Source of the DNA: Nyssa sinensis
Taxonomy: Eukaryota; Streptophyta; Magnoliopsida; Cornales; Nyssaceae
Direction: 5' to 3'
Length of the DNA: 64,000 nt
Assembly: GCA_008638375.1 (NCBI GenBank)
Contig: CM018051.1
Coordinates: 11,190,387-11,254,386, forward strand
The position numbers and the translations under genes were made by a program. The first letter of the stretch is position 1. Each line of letters opens with the position of its first letter. This document shows, in pieces, positions 47,208-59,159 of this stretch. The notes beneath the pieces are model-generated. The model was not told the DNA's origin. It searched no databases and saw only the letters and a list, made by a program, of their open reading frames with translations.

Positions 47208-50200
47208 TGTATATGTATATGTATATGCGTATGTGTATGTGTATAAAACCTAATGATAAACCCTCCGTTCGGTTGTTCAAAAAATAAAGTACCCCCTATT
47301 TTTCTTTTATTTTTGGCTCCTAAAAAAGAGACGAGAAAAGAAAAATGAAAAACTAATCAACTCGACTCTGACTCGTAAATTTTGCTTTCGGGCAAAACAG
47401 AGCCCATTGTACGTTCGAAGTATTGTGTTTTTTATTTAACGATTTATGTCGTTGTAAGTGTATTATTCATGATTAAGTTATCATTGTCTATATGAATAAA
47501 AATATCATTCACATTGCACTTGTTGACATATCTTATATACCTTGGTGATTATGCTTCCCTTTTGTATTCAAAAAAAATTCCAATCAATATTTCATTTATG
47601 TTTTTTTTTTTTAGTTCTTGGCCCAAATTTAATTTTGGCTGAATATATAAACTTTGGATAGCTTGTGTGTGTGCGTGTGCGTGTGCGTGTGTGTGTGTGT
47701 ATGGCTAAATTATGGAATTTTCCAAATTACTTGTCATAATTTATGCCTTTATCTCCTAATTTTTTTTGTATTTTTTGGTTGTATTTGGCGAAATTCTGAA
47801 AATATCATGATTTTCTTTCCATTTAAATACCACGAAGGTGCAGCTTACAATGGTGTGTTTATGAGAAGTCACTGAAACAGTTCTTTAAAAACTTCTGTTG
47901 ATTAAGATTTTGACTTTTATGTATTATTTCGCATATTGTCAATGAATCCCTGAAGTGAAGAATATTTTCATATCTTAATCAATCCAAAGGGCATGCTGGC
48001 TTCATTATGTTGTTTTTACTCGTTGAATCCTAAAATTTCTTGGTTCAATGATGCACATCTGTAGATTGTATGATGTTGTTGACCGCCCACAAACAGAAGA
48101 TGACTCAAGCCTTTTGCTTTCATTTTATTTTTTAATTTCTTTAATTTGGTTGAGTGTCTTTATACATCTTATGTGTTCAAGCAGTCTTCTGTTGTAACTT
48201 CTTGTAATATGGCTTCATTTAGCTGTTGCTAGTTGTACTTAGTTTTCCTTTTTGTTTCTCCAGTTGCTTGTCTCTGAATGTTATTTATGATTTCTGCAGA
48301 TTATGTGCTTATGGGATCTGGAGGCCGACTATATGAACCCTTATGAGTCATCATCTCGCATTAATGCTGTGGTTGTTCCTGAGTTTGTATTGCATGGTGC
48401 ATTTTGCGCTGTATTCCTTGTGACAGGGCATTGGTTCATGTTCCTGGTTACTTTTCCCGTTGCTTGTTACAATATGATGTTGTAAGCTTCTTTGTCATCA
48501 ATCTCTTAAGGGTTACATTTGTATAATTTTTTAATGCTTTTATTGCTTCAAAGATGATTATTTTATGATGCTTCTTATTCAGGTTTTGCTATAAGTCCTC
48601 GTATCTCTGTCAAAGTCTAGATTCCTGCAACTCGGTTAAAGTTTTGGGTGGAACCAAATGTCTTGCATTGTTAACTTGTAATTAATGGCCTCATTAAATT
48701 GCGATTAGGGAATGGTATGCATATATGCTTTAGTTTAAGTCTTATAAAAAATGCATTATTCAAGTGCATCTTTAAATTTGTGCTATCAAAATTCATAGCT
48801 TGTAAATTCAATTCTTTTTTTTTTTTTAATTTTCCAGGCACCTATGTTTACAACACTGGTTTATGAAAGTCTTATAAGAGCTAGTGAATCTCACGTTAGG
48901 CTTGCAACATTAAGGTTATATGGAGGTAGCGAGTCATGATTTTATTATAAGAAAGTACATATGTTCACATGATAGAGGTGTAATCCAGTGACAAGTCAAT
49001 AATATCCAGTGACAACTTATTAATTGTTTACAAGGATTATATTATGGAAGAAGATGATGATGATGCATAAGCTACCATGATATAATTTGTTCAACTATGG
49101 TCTTTTGGAAGTGTATGGCAAGGTTGTAACTTGTAAGTAATGCTTGTGGTCACCCAGATGCGGGGTGGGGGGAGGGGGGGGGGGGGGATGGATGGAATGT
49201 AACAGACAACTATTGAAAGCACAGAGTGATTTTTTTTTCGTTGCATGTCTCCCTCAAATTATATCGATACACATGTTTTAATAATAGAATTTCATATATT
49301 TGGGTTGTTAGTGATTTTTATTAAATTTGTAAAGGTGATTTTATATAAATAATGAATTTTAAGTCGTCGTCAGAAAAAAGTGCACTAATTGTTATATTTC
49401 ACCAATGTTATGCATACCGATGCACTTAAATATGAAAATAATTTAAATATATAAAAGTTGACCACTAAACCATAAATAATAAAAATAGAAAAAAATATGA
49501 AAAAAAATCATTCTCGAGAGATTAAAAAGTTTTAATCCAAGTTCTAACTTCATTCAATTATATATCATAACATGTAATGATTTTATGCTAAAAAAATCAA
49601 AACATTTTGAAAACTGACCAATAATATTGAAGAATCAAACGTATAGATTAAAGATATAAACAAATATCTTCAAATTTACAATCATTTTGCACTAGATGTA
49701 AATAAAAATGAGATTTTTGGAGTGTTAGAGACCCTAATCTGCCGAAAAAATGGGGGTAAAGTGTCAATTTAATTATGCCTGGCAGACATGTCGTAACGGC
49801 TATAATGGCCTGCAATGGTTGTTACGGCTCCATAACGATCGTGAAATTCGCTCACCTTGCTATTTGCGAGGCAAAACGGTTGCAGGACTAATGACCATTA
49901 TTTAAAACCTTGGTGTATGGTACATTTTGCTCTGTTTTGACTTGTTCCTTGATGGTAGCTTATGTCAAGAGATATATTAGATACATCAACTAATTTGTAC
50001 GAGTCTCACTTAAAAATTAGCATTGTACAACATGCCTCTTGCCTCTCTCTTTTTTTGGTGTAGATTCTTATGAATTTCACTAGAAATGATCTTCATACAT
50101 TAGCTATAAATGTCACAAAAATCATGTCACGATGCCTTTGCTCTTGATCTGCCTAATATTTCTTTTTATTTTGTTGCTTCAAGCAATACTTATACTGTCA

Positions 50201-53200
50201 ATGGATTCATTGACATGTGGATTCTGTTTTCAATCTGAAAAATTTTAACCTTATCCCTAACTCGTGTTGTTAAATAATCCCTGCGGTTTTTTGGGTTTGT
50301 TATTTTGAAGACATTGATGCAATATTTTCATTTTCATTTTAATGGGTTGATTTGACTCTAATAAGATATATTAGATTCATTCTTCAGGTAATGTGGATTA
50401 ATCTTGGTTTTCCTTGCAACTAAAAAAAAAATTCCTGAAAAGGTAAGTCAAAATTTTATTCATGATCCTTTGCCCCTTTATTTGTCAAAAACTAGACTTG
50501 GATAGAAAATCTAGTTGAACTTAAATGTTCTGATGCTGCCAAATTGCCAAAGTGATGCAAAAGTTTTGTTTTAGATTCATTGGTTGTCAACATGCATTCA
50601 AAATCATTCCCCTATCTAGAGATATGTGTGTTACATATAGTTGGATTATTTTTATTATTATTCTTTTTAAATCTCTGAACTTATAGTTCTTCTTTGAGAA
50701 TATATATGTTTTGCCTATACCAATGCATTAAGGAATTTTTCGTGGTTGATTGGTTACATTATTGCATTTACTCACAACGGTCCAGGGTCATCAATCAATT
50801 TACGACTATTGTGAAAGTAAAATACTGGATTATCTGACTTGTCAAAAAACAAAAAGGATTATGTGACTAGTTGTTATGTTTTTTTTTTAAGTTTGTAAAA
50901 CTGTAATTATAGAAATACTCTAGCGGTGAAGTATAGAGTTTCATAATTTTGGCCTCTCTTTCTTGTCTTGTTTGTTGGGTTTTGCCCATTTTTGTTATGA
51001 TGATCCTTAGTTGATTTTGAACATTGTCAATAAATGCCTAATTGTGTAATTGGTTCCTGCGGGTGTTTTCCTAAATCTATCCTTAGTCTTCTGATTAATG
51101 CTTGTGTCAAGACTTGCATACAATAATATAACAATACAGTAGGAAAGAGGAGAAGACATTTGGTGAATATTTTTATCCTCCTGCATGCGTTTGGAATCTT
51201 TGGATTATGCTCTCCATCTAGGCTTTTCTATTCGTAGGTGTATGTGAATTGAAACGTTATTCTTCTGTTGTAATTTTTCCTTCATCTATGTTTCAGATTC
51301 ATGAACCGACAGCATCTGATTGATGTCACCGAGGTTTTTAGATTTCTAAAGGCCGAGAAGAAGCACCGAATGATCAAGCTTGGCTTTTATTTAATTTTCT
51401 TTGCCATAGTCATTTTAAGGTTTGCTTGAGATTCTATATTTGATTAATCTTTTAACACTGGAGCATACTGAAATTGTGCTTTATATTTTTTCTAATTGAA
51501 GGTGTTACTTGCTGTTTGGGTGTAGAATTCTCACTGCAGGGACATTTTCCGCCATGCTATCAGTCTTGCATTCCAATAATGAAGAATTAGACATTCGCTC
51601 CTCCTTTCTTGAATCCTAGAAGCTTAACTATCATTTAGTTACCTGTATGGTTTATCCTTTTGCTTTTCTGATATAGGTTGGGAGTGCTCTTGTGAAAATT
51701 CTAACTGCTTTACCTTCTTTTAGTTTTGAGAGTTCTCATAACCTACTTCTTGTAGTTTTGAGAATTTTGAGAACTTTAGTGTGCATAAATTCAGTAAGTA
51801 GTTTTCTGTTTGTGGTACAGTTGCCAAATTTTAAGAATGCTTAGCCCAGTCATTAACTTTTTCTTTCTAAAATCAAATTTCAGAATATTATTGGTGGTCA
51901 TACTCTTTGGAACATTTGCTAAGCATTCATACTTGGAGCATGTTGGCATCTTATTGAGGTGGTTATATTGTTCCTCTGCATTATTTTGTCACTTAAAAGT
52001 TGTGGCTCCTCCTAGCCTTGTCCTAAGGCCACACTACAGCCACAGCCACAGCCAAAGCCAAGCCAAAGCCTTAACCCTCATTTGGAAGTGCTTGCTCTTG
52101 ATTGGTTGGGACCATGGTTACCACAATTCGCTCCACCCCTAGTGATTGCGAGTTGGGATTGCACGATTCAAAATATGATTCATTAGCAATTTAGAACACA
52201 AGATTTAGTGTTCCAATCTAAAATATTAAAAGTTTCAAAAAAATCATATAAAATACACACATTATTGAAATTTTATTTTATAATGGCTTGGATTCGTTGA
52301 AATCTTTTTGATGTATATATATATACATACCAATTTTATTACAAATACAATCAAAAAACATGTCACGTTCCAAATAAACGTATTTTGTTCCAACAAATTG
52401 ATCCAAAGAAGCCTACTCCTAACGTACAATGTTCTATAACAAGTGACAATTTACGTTCCTGTTTTCGTTCCTCATACTATAACGATTCACGTTCTTGATA
52501 ACATTGGTTGGGACATCCTCTTTGCCATGACTTCCACCTGCATTATGGCTCTATGATTTAAACATTGTGATATATTGTACCCAAAGATTATAAGATTAAA
52601 CACTTCATAGACCCCCATCTCCTGAAGACTAGATAGCAATAGTGACTGTTTATAGTAGACAGTTTATTATCTTTAAGTGCCAACAGTGCATGAATGGAGT
52701 GTGGTTAACTTATTGCAATCGGGTACAATGAGTATAAATGCAGAATACCCTACAAATTTTAAACTGCTGCAAATATATGTTTACATTAATGTTAATTGCT
52801 ATCAAGTAGATGTAGGATTGATAATGACTGTTAAAGCCGGAGAAGATGATGCAAAAAATGTAAGATCTTATTTATTTATTTGATAAGTAAAGTGTATACA
52901 ATTACTAAAGCCACCAAGGGGGTGCTCTCATACACCAAGCTGCCCCACCTATGAAGCTAACACCTTGATTGTAGACCGCTGCATACCCAATTAACCTTAA
53001 AGAGACCAATAAGTAAATTCCAAACTACTCTTGTGATTGGACAATGGATTAGAAGATAATTCATCGTTTCTTCATTCGCTTTACACATGCAGCACCAATT
53101 AATGATTAGTTGGCGTCTTTTTCTCAAGTTGTCCATAGTTAAGATTCTCCTTGAGGCTGCACACCATTTGAAAAGAGAACCTTTGAGAGGAATTTTGGCT

Positions 53201-55292
53201 TTCAAAATTGCTTTCCAAGGGAACTCTTGTCTTCCTTCTTATTTCAAAATTCCATAATATGACTTTACCTCAAAAACACCATGCTTGGTTCCTAGCTACC
53301 ATAGCTTATCTTCCTCGTCCTCATTAATGATCTGTCCATAAAGAATGCTGTAAACAGCTATCATCGCAACCATTTCCCAATCCTGAAGAATGCCTAATGC
53401 AACTGATGTCCTATACTAACTCTCCTCCAATCCTCCTTCAACACTCCACAACTGAAATTTATCTCCTCAATGCAAATATGCAATGTGATATTAGTGGGAA
53501 ATGCCATGTGAAGAGGCCCTGTCAGTCCAGAACCCGATCCTACAACCATTACTTGCCCTCCACCAAATATGTTTGGAGAACTCATTCCAGCCATGCTTTA
53601 TACCCTTCCACACCCCAGTCCGAAGGATACCCTTATTTCCCTTGAGCATCATCTCCTCCTAACCTATACTTGCTATCAATTATCCTTTTCCAACGACCAC
53701 TCCTTTCCATCCCATACTTCCATAACCATTTTCCCCAAAGAGCCTTATTAAACACCCTTGAGGTCACAAGCCCCCGACCCTCCATCCCTCATTGAGGTTC
53801 ACACCATTTCCAATCTACTAGATGATACTGGAAGTCCTCACTACTACCCTTCCATAGAAAGTCCTACAGCAATTTCTCTGATTTTGAACCACCGTGACAG
53901 AGACAAGGAACAAGGACATAAAAATACATAGGCAAATTGGATAATGTGCTCTTTATAAAAGTAAGCCTGCCTCCTTTGGAAAAATATTGCTTCTTCCATT
54001 TGGCGAGCCTCCTCTTGATCTCTCCACTACTGCATCCCATACTTCCAAAGCTCTATTGGAAGCCCCTAGTGGCAAGCCCACCTATGGAATTGGCAAAGAT
54101 CCCACCCTGCACCCTCAAATGGCTGTAAGGTTTCTTCAGTTGTACTGAATTCCAATAGATTGGTAGTCATTAGAACCGTTGAAGGCTAATGCAAACCAGT
54201 GTTGCATTATTGAGTCAACTGTAAAACCACTGTCGACCACCTAAGTGACAGTAGATATAAGAAAATGCAGTACTGACAGCACAGTTTTATTTATGGGAAG
54301 AGTAGCCGAAGGAAATAACTATAATCTTATTTGATTAACTATCAAAGAAGTTATGCAGATTCTACTCTACTCCTATTGCTCCAATATCATCACTGATAAA
54401 AAAAAAAAATTAATAACCAAGCTACAATAATGTTGAATGACAGCGAGAAGAAACTTTTGAGAGAAAAGGCTGTCATTGCATTAATCAAATGGATTGCCTA
54501 AACAATAGCCCCAAATTTCATGGTTCCTGAACCACTTGACAGATGATAAATACTCCATGAACCATTAGACACTAACCAGCAAACCTTTGAAATAGGTTGT
54601 AAAGGGTTGAACTAGATTCCATTCATTGTGGTTTGGGATAATTTGACCATAAAAAGAGATGGACATCCATTTTAACGTTGTGAAATTAACGATGAATGTA
54701 AGAAATGTGTAAATCACGAGATCGGAATTATGAAGGAAGTTAAGAATTACGAGGGATAAGAGGAGAAAAGAAAGAAAAGATTATAATGGATTTTGGTACC
54801 TTCTAGGGTATTTTTGAACTGTCAACTAACTTGTATCTATCTTAGAGGGGAGGAAGAGGACTTTCTGGTTTTCAAGAACTTGTTTTCTGTTAGAAATTCC
54901 AGAAGTTATATGGACATTGAGAATAAACTCTTTAAAGAAAAGATAAATCTCTTGCCTAACTCTGATTCTCTTTGAAGCAAAGTAATGTACCATGAGTCCA
55001 TGACATCCTTTTCTAGATAAATAGACAGGACCACTTGTCTCTCCCTCCCTTTGGGGCCAATGGTATTTCTTGATTTATCTCAATTTTGGTGTGCTTCCTT
55101 TTCATTAATTACTTTTTCCCCTGCTTAATTTGGAGGTGATATTTAATGGCTTTTAATTTATGTGCTTCGTTAAAGGAAGATCTCTCTCTTTCTCTGTACT
55201 GATAATAATTCTTACTTTGCAGGCTTGTGTTATCTGTTATTAAATCTATAATTGATGAAGATGATGCTGTTCATGAGTTTGGGATATTTTGA
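45815..55292 (+). CDS. Cornichon family ER cargo receptor, four exons over 9.5 kb
   Basis: Exons: 45815-45889 (MAWEAILWVIFSLANMALIG, ending VYQ), 48300-48481 (IMCLWDLEADYMNPYESSSR, ending CYNMM), 51297-51419 (FMNRQHLIDVTEVFRFLKAE, ending IVIL) and 55223-55292 (LVLSVIKSIIDEDDAVHEFG, ending IF and stop). All borders are GT-AG and phases agree; the product is 149 residues, close to plant relatives of about 135-146. The conserved cornichon blocks are present: DLEADYMNPYESSSRIN, TGHWFMF and RQHLIDVTEVF. Three hydrophobic segments (about 3-28, 55-85 and 110-140) fit a membrane protein that sorts cargo into COPII vesicles at the ER. Introns are 2.4, 2.8 and 3.8 kb and filled with repeats. The last exon at 55223 is chosen because its acidic C-terminus fits the family; 51526-51619 is a phase-compatible alternative. 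The exon 1 start is the only ATG giving the conserved short N-terminus. Confidence 0.9.
46120..46380. repeat. AT-rich tandem repeat, ~109 bp unit, about 2.3 copies
   Basis: AACATTTAAAATAAATTAAC followed by ATTACATTAAAAAAATATTGAATTAATTAAAA recurs at about 46205 and 46314, with a partial copy upstream. It lies in cornichon intron 1. Confidence 0.75.
46381..46985. other. Less AT-rich insert in cornichon intron 1, possible transposon-borne segment
   Basis: An unrecognised frame of 157 codons (46381-46854) lies in a stretch that is clearly less AT-rich than the intron around it. It is followed by GAGTAGCTGCTGGAGATGCT (46990-47009), the reverse complement of an AGCATCTCCAGCAGC-type word common at ends of plant DNA transposons. 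TTCTTCTTCTCTCAACAGTG occurs twice (46407 and 46468). I could not find the opposite end, and no function is proposed. Confidence 0.3.
47150..47245. repeat. (AT)n(GT)n microsatellite
   Basis: AT repeats pass into GT repeats and then into imperfect ATGTAT repeats, in cornichon intron 1. A second GT/GC run lies at 47664-47701. Confidence 0.9.
48482..51296. other. Cornichon intron 2: noncoding, with G-tract and MITE-like piece
   Basis: A G-rich tract with a run of about 14 G lies at 49161-49188. About 49775-49915 contains CATAACGATCG, GTTACGG and ATTTAAAACCTTGG words typical of a widespread plant MITE-like repeat. A short open stretch preceded by TTTTCCAG (48828-48940) could act as a cryptic exon, but it is not conserved cornichon sequence. 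Confidence 0.4.
51526..51619 (+). other. Alternative terminal exon candidate for cornichon
   Basis: After exon 3 (phase 2), GGGTGTAG at 51518-51525 is a usable acceptor. The next 94 bases stay open in the right phase, giving an arginine codon and then ILTAGTFSAMLSVLHSNNEE ending at TAG 51617-51619. This would give a 157-residue protein with a different C-terminus. It lacks the family-typical acidic ending seen in the exon at 55223, so it is a candidate only. Confidence 0.3.
52890..54130 (-). pseudogene. Dead L1-type LINE 3' fragment in cornichon intron 3
   Basis: The minus strand reads, in broken frames, as the end of a plant L1 ORF2. LGASNRALEVWDAVVERSR is at about 54040-54095. A SLFLVSVTVV piece (about 53900) and KHGWNEFSKHIWW (about 53580) follow. 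The zinc-binding C-terminal region is at 52957-53205: GSLFKWCAASRRILTMDNLR, then NWCCMCKANEETMNYLLIHC and VVWNLLIGLF. At its 3' end the minus strand has an AAATAAATAAATAA tail (about 52865-52880). Stops are frequent and the catalytic region is absent. It is antisense to the host gene. Confidence 0.75.
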
Positions 55293-57530
55293 CTTCCCAC
55301 TGCTATAAGCATGGTTACCATTCTTTGTGAGTTTGCCCTGATCCCTGAATTTGTAGAGAAGTTGAAATCTGATTCACTGACATAGATGTGGCAAACCTAG
55401 CAACTTTAATGAACTTCGCCTGTTTTCATATTGGCTTACAATATTGGGTTATTCTAGTCTTTGAAGCATTCCCATTGGTTTGTAGATGTCGGAATGTTCA
55501 TAGACTAAAATTTAGGTGTTGATGAACCATTTATAGGATTATATCCCTTAGAAAAAGTGATCCTAATGAAATGGCTATATCTTCATGCATCATTTCATCT
55601 TCTACTGGCTTCACTTGCAGATTTATATATATTCATCAAAGTATATAATAAATTTTCTATTGTTTATACATGTGCTTGAATGAATGATTCAAAAAGGATA
55701 TGTGGAATATCTTTGTTTAACTGTTCCCTTGGTTATTTCGATTATAAATCGTGTGTGGATTTGATTTAATCTGCAGATAGGGTGGGTTTGGAGCATTTTT
55801 GTGTTGATTCTCATATTTGAAATTTAAAAAGGAAAAAGAAGAAAGAAAAAAGAAAAGAAACGAAAAGAAAAAGTGATCAGGCACATGATTTCCTGGCAGT
55901 GGGAAACAAATCTTTAGATTGGATGCACGGTTACTCAAAACACTTAATCCTCAGAACTTCAAACCTCAAACCACTAGCTGCCAAATTAAGTCTACATCCT
56001 TTTCTTGCTGGTCAAGTGTAAACCATTTTCCTCCTTTGAACATAGTCTATATCTTGATTCAGGCAAATGTATAAATATATTTTCTTATATATACACAACA
56101 TACTTAACGCAAATCTGCCTGGAAATATTCTTTGAGGTATTCTGAACCCTTGCAGTATTTTGGCACTCTCTTTGCCATGATGCTTGCTTTTTCTCTGCAC
56201 ATTGGTTAGGCTAAGTACATACCAAACAATATCTAAATTAGGCCATTCAGATCTCTGTTTGACATGGATTGATGTGCAGTTGGCATCCTCATTATTAGAA
56301 AGGGTTCTAGATGTAAACTTAGGAGGTTCCAGATGCCTTACCCTTGCTTCTTATGATTCATGTCTTCTTGTTGGTTATCATTATTTTTTCAAACAGAGTA
56401 CTAGTACTTTGTATATATTTGGCTTGAAATATAACCAAAGTGATCGTGCGTGGGAGTGTTGGAGCTGGATGGGCTCGCAGAGTACTAGTACTTTCCCTTT
56501 AATCTTCATGGCTTAGTCTAGGCTTATTGGTTTGGGATTGGAGATGTTCTTTTTCTTCTTTGGGCCTGCAAAAGTATTTATGCTTTTCCATGGTATGCTC
56601 GAATTCGCTTTTTTTTTTTTATTTTAAAAAAACAAAAACCAAGTGTGACGGTGTAAATGAGTGTTTGGCACAGCATTTTTCTGACCTTAAAAGTAACTTT
56701 TTTTCAAGAATTTATTAATAGTTTTGTTTGGTTTGTTGATTTGGAAAGAAAAGGAAATTATTTTCCTAATTAGGAGAATTAAGGAAGAAATTTTTAATTT
56801 TTCATGTCATTTTCGTTTATTTTCGTTCTCGGACTTTTTTGGGGAAGAGAAAATTTTAATTTCTAATCTGCTTTTTGTTGAATATCTTAAATATTTTAAT
56901 AAAATAAAATTAGTACCTGCCCATTATGGTTTAATTCATCCATGGTGCCTTCCTTGAATTGGTCAATTAATCATAATTTAATTGGCAGATTTTACAATTC
57001 ATCAGTTATGGTTATAGGTCATTATTAATAATAAATGAATTCAGCATATGTTAGTTGAGTTTTGTATATTTATACGAGTATGTCATCTCATTGAAAAAAG
57101 AAGAAGATGAGGATATGAGCAAACATCTATATCATGAACTTAACAAATCTTAAATGAAAGCTTTTTGAAATTTCATTCCATTAGAAAATAAAATGATTCA
57201 AACGATATTCTTTTCTGTTTTTTTTTTTTTATTATTTTTTATTTTCCTTTTTAGGATTGTGAAAGTAGAAATTGAAAAGAGAAGTAATGAAAATGAGAAA
57301 AGATACCAAACAACTCAACTTTTGCACTTTGATAAACCCTTTCCTTTTTTAGAATTTTGATATTTACAAATAATAAGAAGGGTCATTCAGTGAAAAAGGT
57401 TCATAAAATAACTCAAAATTGTTATTGGGTCTATTCAATCAATGGTTCATAAAATATCTCAAAAATGCCATTGAATCTATTGCTGAACATATTGTGAACC
57501 TTTTCAGATCCCATTAGCCACTGGTCATAT
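55293..57530. other. Region downstream of cornichon, nothing firm
   Basis: The first few hundred bases are likely the cornichon 3' untranslated region. A 110-codon plus frame (56184-56516) and a minus frame (56012-56200) are open but match no family I know. In 56184-56516, CAGAGTACTAGTACTTT occurs twice (about 56395 and 56479). About 56720-57330 has GTTTGGTTTG and ACCAAACAA ends suggestive of a degraded foldback element. Confidence 0.4.
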
Positions 57531-57998
57531 AAGTGTTAATTCGTGTTATCGTGTCGTATTCGGGTCGTGTTAATGTATACATATTTGAAAATATGTGTGA
57601 ATTTTAATCCGACACTATTAACTAATCGTATCAAGTTTACACGTGTTCACATACTTAACTCGTTTATATTAATTTTTTTTTAAATAAATTTTTTTTCAAG
57701 TTTAGTAACTTTAGATATAGGTCAAATCAAAGTAAAAATTTCTTTTATAAATAAAAAATTTCAAAACTTTGATAAATATTTGATGCAAGACAAATTACCT
57801 TAACTCATAATGTATTTTATAATTAAACGTGTTAAGTCGTGTTAAACAGATTGACACTAGTAAAACTCAAACACGACTTGTTTATTAATCGTGTTATACG
57901 TGTCAACCCGTTTATGATTCAAACTCATTTATGTTAAATTCAAATCTGTTAATTTCGTATCGTATTCGAATCGTGTCGTGTTAAAAATTGACACTCTT
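57531..57998. repeat. Dispersed 'cgtgtcgtgtt' foldback repeat
   Basis: GTGTTAATTCGTGTTATCGT followed by GTCGTATTCGGGTCGTGTTA at the left faces inverted, diverged sequence at the right (CGTATCGTATTCGAATCGTG, then TCGTGTTAAAAATTGACAC). Inner words such as GTGTTAAGTCGTGTTAAACA and CACGACTTGTTTATTAATCG repeat the theme. Similar sequences are widespread in plant genomes. The flanks CCATTAGCCACTGG and CCATTAGCGACTAG resemble each other but do not abut the ends exactly. Confidence 0.6.
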
Positions 57999-58662
57999 AG
58001 CTAACCATTAGCGACTAGCCCCTGCGAAAAATGTACAACTCACCACAAGGATCACTGTTATTCTCTATAGTTCTTAAAGCCCTCGTACTGTTATTTACGA
58101 CCACTATTAGTCACAGGACAAAACTAATAGGTGTCGCTTGGACCAATGATTGTTGATTCTTTACCTCTTTTTTCCATACGATCCGATGGATGGAGGGCTC
58201 TTCGATGAACTGTGTCCCACTGCCAGGCATATTCGTTTGATCGCCAACTCGTCAAAGATCTTGAGCCGTCTTCGATTAACCAGCAAAAGTAAGTGACAAT
58301 GGAGTTTATAATTCTAGCGAAGAACAAGCTAGAAAATTGAATCAAAATCTCTCGCACCAGTGCGACAAGATGTTGATCTCTCTGATCTCATCCTTTGAAC
58401 CTCGACTTATGCAGTATTGCATCACAACAATTCTCATACTCTCTCTTTCTCTCTCGTCTGGAGTTCAAGTATGGGTGCAAGGCTGGAGTTAGGGTGGACT
58501 GTAATCCTTTCAAAATTTATGGAAAAAAACTTTACATATGAAATTTTTATATTTTTTAAATTAGTCTAATAGATTTCTCATTTTTTATTCTAAAATTTCA
58601 ATCCAATTTCAAATTTTTATCTTAATTCTTTTATTTCTTGTTCCAAAATTTTTACTCGTTCT

Positions 58663-59158
58663 TGTTGGATTATCCCACATCGCTCCATTCAAGCTCCTCT
58701 ATGCTGGTTATGAGGCTTTCTGGCCTTTCTTTTTAATGCCATGATTTTAAGGAGCTGCATGGGTTGGACCTTTATTTTAATATGGTATCAGAGTCAGGCC
58801 AGAGCTCAACCTTGAGCTTCGGCCCGATGCGGTCTGGAGGGTGTTGGATATTGTCCCACATCGCTCCTCTAGTCTATCTATATGGCGGCACACGTAAGTT
58901 CCGAATCCCTCTCCTTAACGCTATGATTTTAAAGAGTTGCGTGGGCTGGGCCTTCATTTCAATATGGTATCAGAACCAGGTTTGAGCTTGCCCACAGCGA
59001 CAAATGTAAACTTCGAGTTTCGGGCCTTTGCGGTCCAAGAAGGGTGTTGGATTGTCTCACATCGTTCCATTCAAGCTCCTCTGTATTGGCTATAAGACCT
59101 TTTGACCCCTCTTCTTAATGCCATGATTTTAAAGAGTTACATGATCCGGGCGTAAAAT
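58663..59158 (+). mobile_element. Tandem TRIM: three LTRs and two primer-binding sites
   Basis: Three copies of a ~120 bp repeat start with TGTTGGAT at 58663, 58842 and 59045. They share CCCACATCG/CTCACATCG, CAAGCTCCTCT or equivalent, and ATG.TATGATTTTAAAGAGTT-like words. After the first and second copies comes TGGTATCAGAGTC (58783-58795) or TGGTATCAGAACC (58965-58977), the primer-binding site for initiator methionine tRNA. The internal parts are about 59 and 80 bp and end in purine-rich GGTCTGGAGGG and GGTCCAAGAAGGG before the next LTR. The third LTR loses similarity at about 59150. There is no coding capacity, and no clean target duplication was seen. Confidence 0.85.
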
Positions 59159-59159
59159 A

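Noticed and set aside
48839..48940. Short open stretch after TTTTCCAG as an extra cornichon exon
   Set aside because: Including it would break the conserved join between exons 2 and 3, which already match in phase and family sequence.
56184..56516. 110-codon frame as a gene
   Set aside because: No domain, no splice context, and a duplicated CAGAGTACTAGTACTTT word suggest noncoding sequence.
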